From NCBI GenBank assembly GCA_964512485.1, contig CAZEHJ010000020.1:1-50711 (forward strand): 50,711 nt of DNA. The letters are read 5' to 3'. The notes under the pieces are model-generated. The model was not told the origin of the DNA, searched no databases, and was given only the letters and a program-made list of their open reading frames with translations. Origin of the DNA: CAZEHJ01 sp964512485 (GTDB lineage: Bacteria; Bacteroidota; Rhodothermia; Rhodothermales; UBA10348). Every line of letters starts with the position of its first letter. The stretch's first letter is position 1. A program made the position numbers and the translations under genes. Below, one piece after another: positions 35,945 through 44,745 of the stretch.

Positions 35945-36829
35945 ATGCTTGAATTACCGGTGATCGAAGCTCCCGTGGCTGATAACGTGCGTGGAAAACG
36001 TCCCGACTGGTTGAGGGTGAAGCTGCCTTACGGCGAAACCTACAAAAAGCTGGTCGACACAATCGATACGCACGGACTGCACACCGTGTGCCAGAGCGCC
36101 AGATGTCCCAATATGGGAGAATGCTGGACTTCTGGAACAGCTACATTTATGATTCTGGGAAATGTGTGCACCAGGAGCTGTGGTTTCTGCGCTGTTATGA
36201 CTGGCCGACCAGATGAAGGGCTCGACTGGGACGAACCAAACAGAGTCGCCCACGCGGCCAAAACGATGGGCGTCAAACACGCAGTAGTCACCAGTGTGAA
36301 CCGCGATGAACGCAAGGACGGTGGAGCTCCTATTTTTGCCAAGACGATGGAAAGACTACGCGAAGAAATTCCCGGTGTCACCATCGAAGTTTTGATTCCG
36401 GACTTCAGAGGGCTCTGGGATGCGCTTCAGATAGTGATTGATGCACGGCCTGAGGTCATGAACCACAATATGGAGACCGTCCCCCGCCTTTATAAACGAG
36501 TGCGGCCCCAGGCTATTTATCAGCGTTCCCTCGACGTGCTGGACATTTCCAAGAAACAGGGACTTCGCACCAAAAGCGGAATCATGGTTGGTCTCGGCGA
36601 GACGGATGACGAGGTTCTCAAGCTTATGGACGACTTCGTCGAGATCGGGCTCAACGTCATGACGATTGGCCAGTACCTGCAGCCCACGCGAATGCACCTT
36701 CCAGTAGAAGAGTTCGTGCATCCAGACAAATTCGAGTGGTTCAAAAAAGTAGGAGAGTCGAAAGGTATTGAGCATGTGGAGAGTGGCCCGCTCGTCCGTT
36801 CTTCGTATCATGCTGAACGGCATGTATAA
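35945..36829 (+). CDS. lipA: Lipoyl synthase
   Basis: LipA is a radical-SAM enzyme that inserts two sulfurs into octanoyl groups on E2 and H proteins. Both clusters are visible: the auxiliary cluster CQSARCPNMGEC and the radical-SAM motif CTRSCGFC. The C-terminal RSSYHAE supplies the serine ligand. The chosen ATG (35945) gives 294 residues starting MLELPVIEAP just before the conserved RPDWLRVKLPYGETY. The frame is open to a GTG at 35729, and another ATG lies at 35870 (319 residues); the extra segments are not conserved-looking. No lipB is nearby. A CPBP membrane protein follows by 19 bp. Confidence 0.94.
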   Translation: MLELPVIEAPVADNVRGKRPDWLRVKLPYGETYKKLVDTIDTHGLHTVCQSARCPNMGECWTSGTATFMILGNVCTRSCGFCAVMTGRPDEGLDWDEPNRVAHAAKTMGVKHAVVTSVNRDERKDGGAPIFAKTMERLREEIPGVTIEVLIPDFRGLWDALQIVIDARPEVMNHNMETVPRLYKRVRPQAIYQRSLDVLDISKKQGLRTKSGIMVGLGETDDEVLKLMDDFVEIGLNVMTIGQYLQPTRMHLPVEEFVHPDKFEWFKKVGESKGIEHVESGPLVRSSYHAERHV

Positions 36830-36848
36830 CAGACCCTGCTGATCGGGA

Positions 36849-37631
36849 ATGGCCTCTTCCTTAAGGGCTGAAATCCAGCGCGCAAGACACTCAATTCAAC
36901 GGATCGACAGGCAGACCGCCGTCGTACTCCTTTTTGCAGCGCTGTCCGTAATTCTGCAGATGAAATTTGCGGACCGGTCCCTGTTCAGAACCGAAATCGC
37001 GCCTTTTCTGGGAATAGAGTCGCCTGGACTTTCCTCCTGGGCCTGGTGGTTTGGCCTTCAGGGAATTCTGGGATTCATCCTTCCAGTAGCGATCTTGCGT
37101 TTCGGGTTCAAGAATTCAGTCAAAGAAATGGGCCTCGGAAAAGGCGACCACCGTCTGGCTCTCAAAATTGCCGCGCTCTACATCCCGCTGATCATCGTCG
37201 GAACCTGGTTCTTCTCTGATTCCCCGGCCTTTCTTGCCAAGTATCCCCATTTCACTCCCGCAGCTACGGATTGGGGCGTATTTCTGGCCTACGAGAGCCT
37301 CTTCCTGTTTTATTGGATCGGGTGGGAGTACCTCTGGCGAGGTTTTGTTCTGTTTGGAACCGCCAGAACATTCGGAATCATGGCCATTTTTGTCCAGACG
37401 ATGCCCTTCGCGATCATGCACTTCCAAAAGCCAATGCCCGAGGCACTTCTCTCTATCGTTGGTGGGGTCGTTCTTGGAGCTCTCGTATGGCGAACGAGAA
37501 GCTTCTGGATAGCCGTTCCCATTCATGCAGCGCAGATGATGATTCTCGATGCCTGGTGTTCTCTGCGTGTGCGAACGGGTGTATCAGGTACGGGCCTGAC
37601 AGCTCTATTGGAAATGATCGGGCTACAGTAG
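36849..37631 (+). CDS. CPBP (Abi/Rce1-like) family membrane protein with degenerate active site
   Basis: The 260-residue protein has about seven hydrophobic segments. In CPBP intramembrane proteases motif 1 is EExxxR; here it reads WEYLWRG, so the first glutamate is replaced by tryptophan while the second glutamate and the arginine remain. Motif 2 (FxxxH) is intact as FAIMH, and a third histidine is seen in PIHAAQM. The protein may still be active with altered chemistry or may be a non-proteolytic member. It follows lipA by 19 bp and is probably co-transcribed. Substrate is unknown. Confidence 0.72.
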   Translation: MASSLRAEIQRARHSIQRIDRQTAVVLLFAALSVILQMKFADRSLFRTEIAPFLGIESPGLSSWAWWFGLQGILGFILPVAILRFGFKNSVKEMGLGKGDHRLALKIAALYIPLIIVGTWFFSDSPAFLAKYPHFTPAATDWGVFLAYESLFLFYWIGWEYLWRGFVLFGTARTFGIMAIFVQTMPFAIMHFQKPMPEALLSIVGGVVLGALVWRTRSFWIAVPIHAAQMMILDAWCSLRVRTGVSGTGLTALLEMIGLQ

Positions 37632-37698
37632 CTCGCGCGCACTCTAAGTGATTCAATCAGCCTCGCGGGCCAAGTCAACCTCGGCGACTCAACGAGCC

Positions 37699-38628
37699 CT
37701 ACCAGGCGTAATTCAAGGTCAGAATGTGAGCCGGTCCACCGAATCCGTTCTCGAATGGAAGAATTGCATAGTCGAATGTCAGATCAGTGACTTCAATTCC
37801 GACTCCCGCAGAATAGTCGCGCAGGAAATCATTCGACAGGTATCCGATTCTCGCTGTAACCGTCTCCAATACCTCGCCCGACAGACCCGCGTGAAAATTG
37901 GTTCGTTCTGTCACATAATTGCGGGACACTTCCAGCAATACTGATGTCGACAAAAGCATCTCCCCGTCCACTGCCGTTATCATCCTGAAGGGAAATATCT
38001 CGATTCCCACGCGTCCCAGTTCAGGCAATTCCGTCGCCTGAGCATTCAGTTTCTCCATTTTCCCGAGGTTCGAATACGTGGCGCCGAACTTCACGCTTCC
38101 GTCCCTCAATTCTGTCTGTATGCCAAAATCGAATCCGTATCCGTTGGCCGAATTTGTGAAAATCCGCTCGGACAGAAATTTGACGGTGGATCCGATACGC
38201 AAAGGTCCAAAAGCACGACCCAGAGATACGCCAGCGCTCACGAACTGAGCATCGAACAATCCGTCAGATTCTCCCGGCTGTTGTCTTGCTTCCAGGTCTC
38301 CAGATCCTGTAGCAATCGCAAATACTCCGATGCCTGCTTTCTCTCCAACCGAAAAACCCGCGTTCAGAGCATACGTTCTGATATCAGCGATCCAGACATG
38401 GTGAGAAAGTGCGACCTCTCTCGCTCCTGGTGTGGCCAGACCTGCCGGATTCCAATAGGTGGCAAACGCTCCTGTAGCTGAAGCAACTCCAGCGTCACCT
38501 CTGGCGAGCGCCTTCGCATCCGTACCCAGAGCGAGAAACGAGAGCCCGGAATCCTGAGCTCGTACGGAGACGGCGAACCCAGTCATGAAGATGATCAACA
38601 ACAGGATTGCACGGAACAGTTTGCTCAT
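37699..38628 (-). CDS. PorV/PorQ-like outer-membrane protein
   Basis: From the ATG at 38628 the protein has 309 residues, with a signal peptide ending VRAQ. A GTG at 38640 would add four residues. The mature N-terminus has ALGTDAKALARGDAGVAS, then ATYWNPAGLA, a very clear PorV/UPF0164 signature. The rest is beta-barrel-like and ends AHILTLNYAW. It is the last gene of the second envelope cluster and starts about 25 bp after another barrel. Role as a shuttle for the FlgD-tailed propeller protein two genes upstream is inferred from order. Confidence 0.82.
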   Translation of the reverse strand: MSKLFRAILLLIIFMTGFAVSVRAQDSGLSFLALGTDAKALARGDAGVASATGAFATYWNPAGLATPGAREVALSHHVWIADIRTYALNAGFSVGEKAGIGVFAIATGSGDLEARQQPGESDGLFDAQFVSAGVSLGRAFGPLRIGSTVKFLSERIFTNSANGYGFDFGIQTELRDGSVKFGATYSNLGKMEKLNAQATELPELGRVGIEIFPFRMITAVDGEMLLSTSVLLEVSRNYVTERTNFHAGLSGEVLETVTARIGYLSNDFLRDYSAGVGIEVTDLTFDYAILPFENGFGGPAHILTLNYAW

Positions 38629-38653
38629 GTTGAACGGCACCAGGTTGAATGGC

Positions 38654-39679
38654 TCAGAGGAAAAGTTTAAAACTGATCAGATGCATGCTTCCGGCAGCAC
38701 GAGCTTCATAGCCAAATGTATACTCAGCTCGAATGATCAACTCGCCAAGAGGCTGTTCTGCCATGAATCCGACTGAAGGTCTCACCGAATCAAGCATATC
38801 TGATCCAAGTTGTTCGATGCCACCACGAAATGCAAATCCCTCAGCCGGAAGATATTCGGCGCCCATGCGAAATCTTGTCTCACGAAGTTTTAACTCCTGG
38901 TCCTCACGTACTTCTGCTGGAGAATCACCCAAAATGCGTGTATTGAAGCCATGTGTGTCGACAAGCGTCGTTCTCGATTCGATCTCTGCCGCCAGCAATA
39001 GCGACTCATTGAGGCGCCTGTTGGTTACGCCCAGGCGCAGACGCCTTGGGAAATAGTCCGTGATCTTACGCCCGCTTCCTCCGATGTCGGACGAATCCCA
39101 CGTATACCGGGCCAGCATGTCATCAATCACCAAGGCCGTCCCCCAGTTTTCTTTCAGTCTGACGGCAATTCCTATGTCAACTCCCACACTGCGCGCCGGT
39201 GTCAGGCCGTCAAACAGATCCGTTCTGAACATCTGTAGATTGATGCCCCCACTCACCCGCTCACTCAAACGAAGGCCAAAAGAGAGGAATCCAGCGTATT
39301 CGTCCGTTGTCAGTTTTCGGGTGTGAAATCCACTGTTATCCCTACCATCGATGTTGGACACGGCAGCATGAATGATTCCAATGGCAAATCCTGCTCGCTG
39401 TTGCAGTGGAGCCCCTAATTGCAGGAACTGCAGGGATCGGTCGAAACTCAGCGTTGCGACGGAGGCGGCAAGATGTTGGCCTTTTGAAAGTGGGGCCATC
39501 GCCGGATTGTAATATGGGCTCGTACCGCTGAACACATCTGCACCGACCGCATTGCCCATTGCGATTCCTCGGGCTCCAAATCCGATTCGTGAAAAGGCGC
39601 CGGCATGCTGTGCCAGTACGCACTCAGAAGCCGATAGTCCTAGAAGCACGACCACTACTATGGCTGTTAATCGCCTCAT
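38654..39679 (-). CDS. PorV-like outer-membrane beta-barrel protein
   Basis: The 341-residue protein has a signal peptide (about 1-23, ending VLAQ) followed by SRIGFGARGIAMGNAVGAD and YYNPAMAPL, the PorV/UPF0164-type N-terminus. The remainder is barrel-like and ends LISFKLFL. Its ATG overlaps the stop of the Asp-box protein gene by 4 bp (ATGA), so the two are translationally coupled. That tight link supports a functional partnership, for example export or surface attachment of the propeller protein, but this is not proven. Confidence 0.78.
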   Translation of the reverse strand: MRRLTAIVVVVLLGLSASECVLAQHAGAFSRIGFGARGIAMGNAVGADVFSGTSPYYNPAMAPLSKGQHLAASVATLSFDRSLQFLQLGAPLQQRAGFAIGIIHAAVSNIDGRDNSGFHTRKLTTDEYAGFLSFGLRLSERVSGGINLQMFRTDLFDGLTPARSVGVDIGIAVRLKENWGTALVIDDMLARYTWDSSDIGGSGRKITDYFPRRLRLGVTNRRLNESLLLAAEIESRTTLVDTHGFNTRILGDSPAEVREDQELKLRETRFRMGAEYLPAEGFAFRGGIEQLGSDMLDSVRPSVGFMAEQPLGELIIRAEYTFGYEARAAGSMHLISFKLFL

Positions 39680-41253
39680 TCAATCACCAGGATTTTTCCT
39701 CTGAAACGACTCCCGCCCGATTTGATTTCGTAGAAGTACGTGCCATTCGCCACACGCACTCCACGATCATCCGTGCCATCCCACAATGACTCATAGATGC
39801 CGGAGACCGAAGATTCCGAGATCTGTCTGACCAGATTCATTCCGAAATCGTAAATATTAATATCCACTGACCCCGAACTATCCAATTCGTACTTGATCCG
39901 GACAAATACGTCCTCACCACGGGAAAACGGATTGGGGTAGGCGTAAGCGTCCACATCTGGGACCGATCCACCCGATTCACTGGCGTGCAGGGGTACATTT
40001 ACCCTGAAAATGGACCATGTCTGACCGCCATCCAGCGATTTGAGCAATCCGTCCGATGTCCCAACCCAGAGAACACCGTTTTCGACTTCTACCGAAAACA
40101 CACTCGAGCCTGGACGAACCAGTCGATTCGAAATCGTCTGGTCTCTGAATTGATTGATGGAATCCCAGCTTCGGCCGAAGTTCGAAGAAATAAACAGTCC
40201 GTTCTCTGCCGCGGCGTAGACGACTTCGTCATCAAACGCAAAATCGTAAACACGCTCACCGAGCAGTGTCTGAACGAACGTCTGTCCGGCATCTCGTGTG
40301 AATGTTACTCCGAACTGACCTGTACCTCCTCCCGAGTCACTCGTATTCCAACTCGCCGTCCAAACTACTGGACCTGAATCGAGGACCTGTTCTTCTATTG
40401 AGATGATCCAGTCGCCAGTCAGCGAACTGGCAGTTCCGTTGGCGTTGAAGCGTTGCCACCTGTATCCACCGTCGTCTGAACGATTTAGTCCACCCGCGGT
40501 CCCGGCCCATATCAGACCATCACTTCCTGCCAGAACGGCAAATCCCATGTGATTCAGAGATCCAGATCCACCTCGTTGAGGCTCAACTGAAAAAGAATAT
40601 GGCTCGCCTGGTGTGATGAAGCTCAGAACGTCCGGAGGCAAGACTACACGAGTCCAGGTGCGTCCCATATCGGAGGATCTCCTTATTCCACTTGCCCAGC
40701 CCGCTACAAAGATGTCACCGGTTGCCGAATCAAAGTCGATGTCGAACGGTGGGCTCTGTTGAGGAACGATGACGGGAAGAGCCGGGAGAATTGAAATGCC
40801 GTACACCTGAGTGTCGTCCTCCGGTGCGTCCAACTGCGGAAAACGATAAGAGAACGTCTCTCCGCCATCCTCTGAAATCAGGAATCCGGCCGCAGTTTGA
40901 ACATTGTCGCCTCCCGTCTGATCAGAGCGTCCCAATCCAGCTACAACGACATCTCCTTCGACGTCAATCGAAAAGAGCCGGTTTGAGGTTCCAAACAATG
41001 AATCGGTCTCGGGCACATACCAGGTCGCACCACCGTCCGCCGAATAGTTCAGGAAAGGACCTACCCAGATTTTGGAGCTCTCGGCGTGCAGATTCGCAAT
41101 GCTGTTGTTCAAAATCCCGAATTCACTCAAGTCGGAGACATTCAGATTCATTGCAGAATCCGATTTGTTTTGAGCCTGGGCGACTTCTGCTGCCGGGGCT
41201 GCGGCGACGGCAATAAACAGGATGAACGATATGGCGCGTTTGCGGATGTTCAT
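39676..41253 (-). CDS. Secreted Asp-box (BNR) beta-propeller with FlgD-like C-terminal sorting domain
   Basis: The 525-residue protein has a signal peptide (1-28, ending AQAQ). Seven Asp-box motifs are spread through the body: SADGGATW (71), SEDGGETF (127), SSDMGRTW (193), SDDGGYRW (259), TRDAGQTF (319), SSNFGRSW (356) and SLDGGQTW (406). This matches a six- to eight-bladed sialidase/sortilin-like propeller; sialidase catalytic residues are not evident. Residues 438-525 form a FlgD-Ig-like, type A sorting-like domain with YPNPFSRGED, INIYDFGMNLVRQI and NGTYFYEIKSG. The gene follows the Ig-type lipoprotein by 3 bp. Confidence 0.85.
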   Translation of the reverse strand: MNIRKRAISFILFIAVAAAPAAEVAQAQNKSDSAMNLNVSDLSEFGILNNSIANLHAESSKIWVGPFLNYSADGGATWYVPETDSLFGTSNRLFSIDVEGDVVVAGLGRSDQTGGDNVQTAAGFLISEDGGETFSYRFPQLDAPEDDTQVYGISILPALPVIVPQQSPPFDIDFDSATGDIFVAGWASGIRRSSDMGRTWTRVVLPPDVLSFITPGEPYSFSVEPQRGGSGSLNHMGFAVLAGSDGLIWAGTAGGLNRSDDGGYRWQRFNANGTASSLTGDWIISIEEQVLDSGPVVWTASWNTSDSGGGTGQFGVTFTRDAGQTFVQTLLGERVYDFAFDDEVVYAAAENGLFISSNFGRSWDSINQFRDQTISNRLVRPGSSVFSVEVENGVLWVGTSDGLLKSLDGGQTWSIFRVNVPLHASESGGSVPDVDAYAYPNPFSRGEDVFVRIKYELDSSGSVDINIYDFGMNLVRQISESSVSGIYESLWDGTDDRGVRVANGTYFYEIKSGGSRFRGKILVIE

Positions 41254-41256
41254 GGT

Positions 41257-42078
41257 TTAGTTGACCGTGATTACACGAAGAAGCGTTTCACTGCGCAGTC
41301 CTGTTCGGTCTATGGCCGTGAACTCAAACGTATTTTGTCCAGCCGCATTGCTGGAATCGAGTTGAATGGTCAGCGTAAAGAGGGAATCCCCACTGGCCAC
41401 GTCTCCGCTGCTCGAGAAGCCTTGATTGCATACGCCCTGTCCACCGTCGTCGCACAGGCGTAATGTTGCGGCGCCGTTAACCACCACCTCTACAAAGGCA
41501 ACATTGTCAGCTCCATCTGGATCACTCACATGCGCCACTATTGGAACACTCACAGCCGGCTGGCCGACAGCAGGTCGAGTGATCTGGGCCGGAATGTCGA
41601 TCTGGTCGATTGTCGGCGCCTGACTACCACTTGTCACTTCAATGGAGCCAAAGATCCGGTTGCTCATTCGTCCTGCTTCGTCCGAAGCAAATGCTGTTAC
41701 CACAAATGAACCGACCGTGGCGCGTGGAATATCAACAGTGAGTGAGGTTTCTACTCTCGACCTTCCTGCAGCGTTGATTTCTGCCTCTGCCAATGTGGGC
41801 TGACCTGCAAATGGAGATCGAACAATCACAAAAACCGTCTTCAGATCGCCGTCGGCGTCGGAAGCATCAAGTGCGATCGAAATGTTTACCGGGACAACAT
41901 CCCCACTACCGGGCAGTGCGTCCAGATCAAGTAGGTCGGGTGTGACGGAAAGGTTGCCGATGATCGGCGCAGACGCGCTCAGATCAGCTGTACCAGGAGC
42001 GGAATCGCACCCAGAACTGAACACGCACAGAGCGATGAACAGTAGAAAGGTAAAACTGGAATTCGACGTGCGAATCAT
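41257..42078 (-). CDS. Lipoprotein with cadherin/Ig-like domains
   Basis: The 273-residue protein has a lipoprotein signal with lipobox FSSGC (Cys24). Two similar beta-sandwich domains follow (about 40-150 and 155-273), each carrying a calcium-site-like acidic turn: DASDADGDLKTVFV and HVSDPDGADNVAFV. These resemble the linkers seen in cadherin-like and PKD-like domains. Two cysteines in LCDDGGQGVCNQ may form a disulfide. It is the first gene of the second envelope cluster. Function is unknown; it may tether or receive the propeller protein encoded 3 bp downstream. Confidence 0.75.
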   Translation of the reverse strand: MIRTSNSSFTFLLFIALCVFSSGCDSAPGTADLSASAPIIGNLSVTPDLLDLDALPGSGDVVPVNISIALDASDADGDLKTVFVIVRSPFAGQPTLAEAEINAAGRSRVETSLTVDIPRATVGSFVVTAFASDEAGRMSNRIFGSIEVTSGSQAPTIDQIDIPAQITRPAVGQPAVSVPIVAHVSDPDGADNVAFVEVVVNGAATLRLCDDGGQGVCNQGFSSSGDVASGDSLFTLTIQLDSSNAAGQNTFEFTAIDRTGLRSETLLRVITVN

Positions 42079-42310
42079 GATTTCCCGATTGCCTTTAGTA
42101 CCAAGTCCATTCTGTAGATTTTGAATCCTGTCTGGCTTCCCCAGATTGGTCCTGGAATTTCAGATCGGTAGCGAACGGGATCGATAGGCTTACGTTTCGT
42201 CGAGAAGAGATTAAATCGCGATGGTAGATCACGAGGGTAAATCATGATGGCACCAGACAGCCCACTTCGGGGTTGCCAACTGCGCATTTCTTACACATCA
42301 CCTGAGTGTG

Positions 42311-43498
42311 TTACCCAATGTACAGCGGTTTGAAGCTGAAACACAGGGCAAAAATGAGGAGACTCAAGATGGCGAGCGTTTTTCTTTTACGAGACAATGG
42401 TTCCGTGAAATGCACGGGTGGATGCTCCACACGGATAAGGAGAATGATCAGCAAACACCATACGAGCCATCCACTGTACCCGAAGCCGGAAACCACAACT
42501 TCGCTGAGACTGCTCACAGAAGTGAGTACGACCAGCGAAAAGACAGCCGGAATGATTTTCTTGAATTCGCCCTTAAAGATCTTCAAGGTGTACAGAAAGA
42601 AGATGGAGGAGAGAATAATCCATATCAATTGGCCCAGAGCGGGGTCATAATATTCCAGTACGGGCTTCACCTCATCCACGAAGCCAATACCTCCCGAGAG
42701 CAGAAGTATCATGACGAACGTCTTCGCCATGAAGGCATGACGTCGGGGACCCAGAAGAGCAAACAGAATATGTCCCCCGTCCAGCTGGCCAACGGGAAGC
42801 AGATTCAAAGCAGTGAAAAACAGGCCCAACCAGCCGGCAAAAAGAACTGGATAGTGATACATCTCCCACATGGGAGGAACGTCGGAAAAAAACTGGGACA
42901 GCATCCAGTAAAGTGGCGTAGTGCCAACGATCAGATTTACGGTTTCGCCGCCAGAATCACTTGGAAATGGAGCGCCCGGGAAGGCATCATTGCTCTGTAT
43001 GAAGTCTTTTAAGGCCTCGTGACCGGCAAAACCCTGCACATAGTCCAGATCAGGAAGCGTAGCGAAACCGATCAACAAGACAACCAGCGCAATCACGAAT
43101 CCTGCCAAAGGGCCTGCGGCCCCGATGTCAAACAGCTTTCGCATGGACGGAATCTGCTGACGAATCCTGATCACCGCCCCAAACGTCCCGATTCCATTAA
43201 AAGGAAACGGGATGTAATACGGCAACGAAACGCTCACACGATGGATGCGCGCCGCGAAATAATGTCCAAATTCGTGAACGGTGAGAAACAGGAGCAGCGA
43301 TCCTCCGAACCGGAGTCCATCCCAGAAGAGCGGCGCGGAAACCCGAAAACCACCCAAACTGAACCAAGGATCAGCGGCCAGATAGACAAGCTGACGATCT
43401 GCCATCATACTCCCCGCCCAGATCGTCGAAATGAGCGTCAAAAGAAAGAGCGTGATGTGCAGCCAGTAGCGATCCTTGAAACCGCGGATCTCTGTCAT
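42311..43498 (-). CDS. Site-2-protease family (M50) intramembrane zinc metalloprotease
   Basis: The 395-residue multi-pass protein has the zinc motif HEFGH (75-79) and the second metal site NLLPVGQLDGGH (232-243), with the aspartate at 240. There is no PDZ domain, unlike RseP. Such enzymes cut membrane-embedded substrates, often anti-sigma factors, but the substrate here is unknown. The C-terminal third has about four further membrane segments. Its ATG overlaps the upstream aminotransferase stop by 4 bp. A 232-bp space after it (42079-42310) separates it from the next cluster and shows no clear promoter or terminator. Confidence 0.9.
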   Translation of the reverse strand: MTEIRGFKDRYWLHITLFLLTLISTIWAGSMMADRQLVYLAADPWFSLGGFRVSAPLFWDGLRFGGSLLLFLTVHEFGHYFAARIHRVSVSLPYYIPFPFNGIGTFGAVIRIRQQIPSMRKLFDIGAAGPLAGFVIALVVLLIGFATLPDLDYVQGFAGHEALKDFIQSNDAFPGAPFPSDSGGETVNLIVGTTPLYWMLSQFFSDVPPMWEMYHYPVLFAGWLGLFFTALNLLPVGQLDGGHILFALLGPRRHAFMAKTFVMILLLSGGIGFVDEVKPVLEYYDPALGQLIWIILSSIFFLYTLKIFKGEFKKIIPAVFSLVVLTSVSSLSEVVVSGFGYSGWLVWCLLIILLIRVEHPPVHFTEPLSRKRKTLAILSLLIFALCFSFKPLYIG

Positions 43499-44715
43499 AT
43501 TTGCTCCCGGTCCAGTTGAGCAAAGGCTTCAACCAATCGATCGCACGCCTCATCGAGATCGTCTTCTGAAGCCGCATACGAAATCCTGATACCACGGTCT
43601 CCACCAAACGCCTGGCCAGGAACGAGTGCGACGTTGTGCTCCTCGAGGATGTAGAAACACAGATCTTCGCTCGTTTCAATCTTCCTTCCCGATGGCGTCA
43701 CACTTCCAAACCAATCACCAATATCAGGAAATACGTAAAATGCACCTTCAGGCTTCGGGCATTGTATATGATCAATTTCAGAAAGCCTTCGGAGGACCAG
43801 ATCCCGGCGTTTCCGAAACTCCGTAACCATCTTCTCAACGACTGAAGGGTCTAATTCCAGAGCGGCAATTCCAGCTTTCTGAGCTATCGTGGAAGGAGCC
43901 GATGTCAACTGACTTTGCAATTTAGATATAGCCTTGACGACCGGAAGCGGTGCTCCGAGGTATCCAAGCCGCCATCCGGTCATAGCGAAAGCCTTGGAGA
44001 ATCCATTGACGGTAACAGTACGCTCGTTCATTCCAAAGAAAGAGGCGATAGAGCGGTGTTGCCGGTCATAAACAATGTGTTCGTAGATTTCATCAGATAC
44101 CACCCAGATATCCGGATGACGATTCAGAACAGTCACCAATTCTTCCAGCTGCTCCGGCGAATAGACGCCGCCAGTCGGGTTCGAAGGCGAACAGAGAATG
44201 AGCAATCTGGTGTTCTCTGTGATTGCATCCTCCAGCTGCTGAGCCGTGAGTAGATAATCCGAGTCCACCGTCGTCGGGATCGCGACGGGAGTCCCCCCTG
44301 CGAATCGAACCATTTCTGGATAGCTGACCCAATACGGCGCCGGAATCAACACTTCGTCGCCCCTTCGAACGAGCACTGATATCGCTTGAGCGACAGATTG
44401 TTTGGCACCGTTCGAACAGACAATCTCGTCGACGCCGTACTGAAGACCGTTGTCCTTCTGGAATTTTGCTGAAATTGCCTCTCTCAGCTCTGGAAGACCA
44501 AGGTTGGTCGTGTAGTGGGTGTGCCCATCACGAATGGCTTGAACTCCAGCCTCCGCGACAGCCTCAGGAGTATCAAAATCGGGTTCGCCGGCACTGAGTC
44601 CGATCACAGGATAGCCCTGTCGTTTTCGCTTTTTTGCCGCGGCAGTCATAGCCAGCGTGGCAGACGGCTGCATCGACGCCACGCGCTTATTCAATTCAAG
44701 GATTTTTTCTTCCAC
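43495..44715 (-). CDS. Pyridoxal-phosphate aminotransferase, aspartate aminotransferase type Ib
   Basis: The 406-residue class I aminotransferase has the N-terminal signature LSAGEPDFDTPEAV, the PLP contact regions SNGAKQS and SNPTGGVYS, and DEIYEH. The Schiff-base lysine lies in VNGFSKAFAMTGWRLGY and the substrate-binding arginine in GIRISYA. This is the pattern of bacterial subgroup Ib aspartate aminotransferases, some of which also act on prephenate. The start is GTG with no good Shine-Dalgarno. It lies 30 bp after coaD and overlaps the protease gene. Confidence 0.92.
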   Translation of the reverse strand: MEEKILELNKRVASMQPSATLAMTAAAKKRKRQGYPVIGLSAGEPDFDTPEAVAEAGVQAIRDGHTHYTTNLGLPELREAISAKFQKDNGLQYGVDEIVCSNGAKQSVAQAISVLVRRGDEVLIPAPYWVSYPEMVRFAGGTPVAIPTTVDSDYLLTAQQLEDAITENTRLLILCSPSNPTGGVYSPEQLEELVTVLNRHPDIWVVSDEIYEHIVYDRQHRSIASFFGMNERTVTVNGFSKAFAMTGWRLGYLGAPLPVVKAISKLQSQLTSAPSTIAQKAGIAALELDPSVVEKMVTEFRKRRDLVLRRLSEIDHIQCPKPEGAFYVFPDIGDWFGSVTPSGRKIETSEDLCFYILEEHNVALVPGQAFGGDRGIRISYAASEDDLDEACDRLVEAFAQLDREQI

Positions 44716-44745
44716 AGAGCCTTGGTTTAAGTACCTACAGAGTCA

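Noticed and set aside
42075..42287. 70-residue frame overlapping the start of the Ig-type lipoprotein by 4 bp
   Set aside because: The 4-bp overlap looked like coupling, but the sequence has no conserved pattern and no ribosome binding site; it is more likely leader DNA.
42308..43012. 234-residue plus-strand frame opposite the site-2 protease
   Set aside because: Antisense to a gene with intact zinc motifs; glutamine- and lysine-rich composition reflects hydrophobic codons read backwards.
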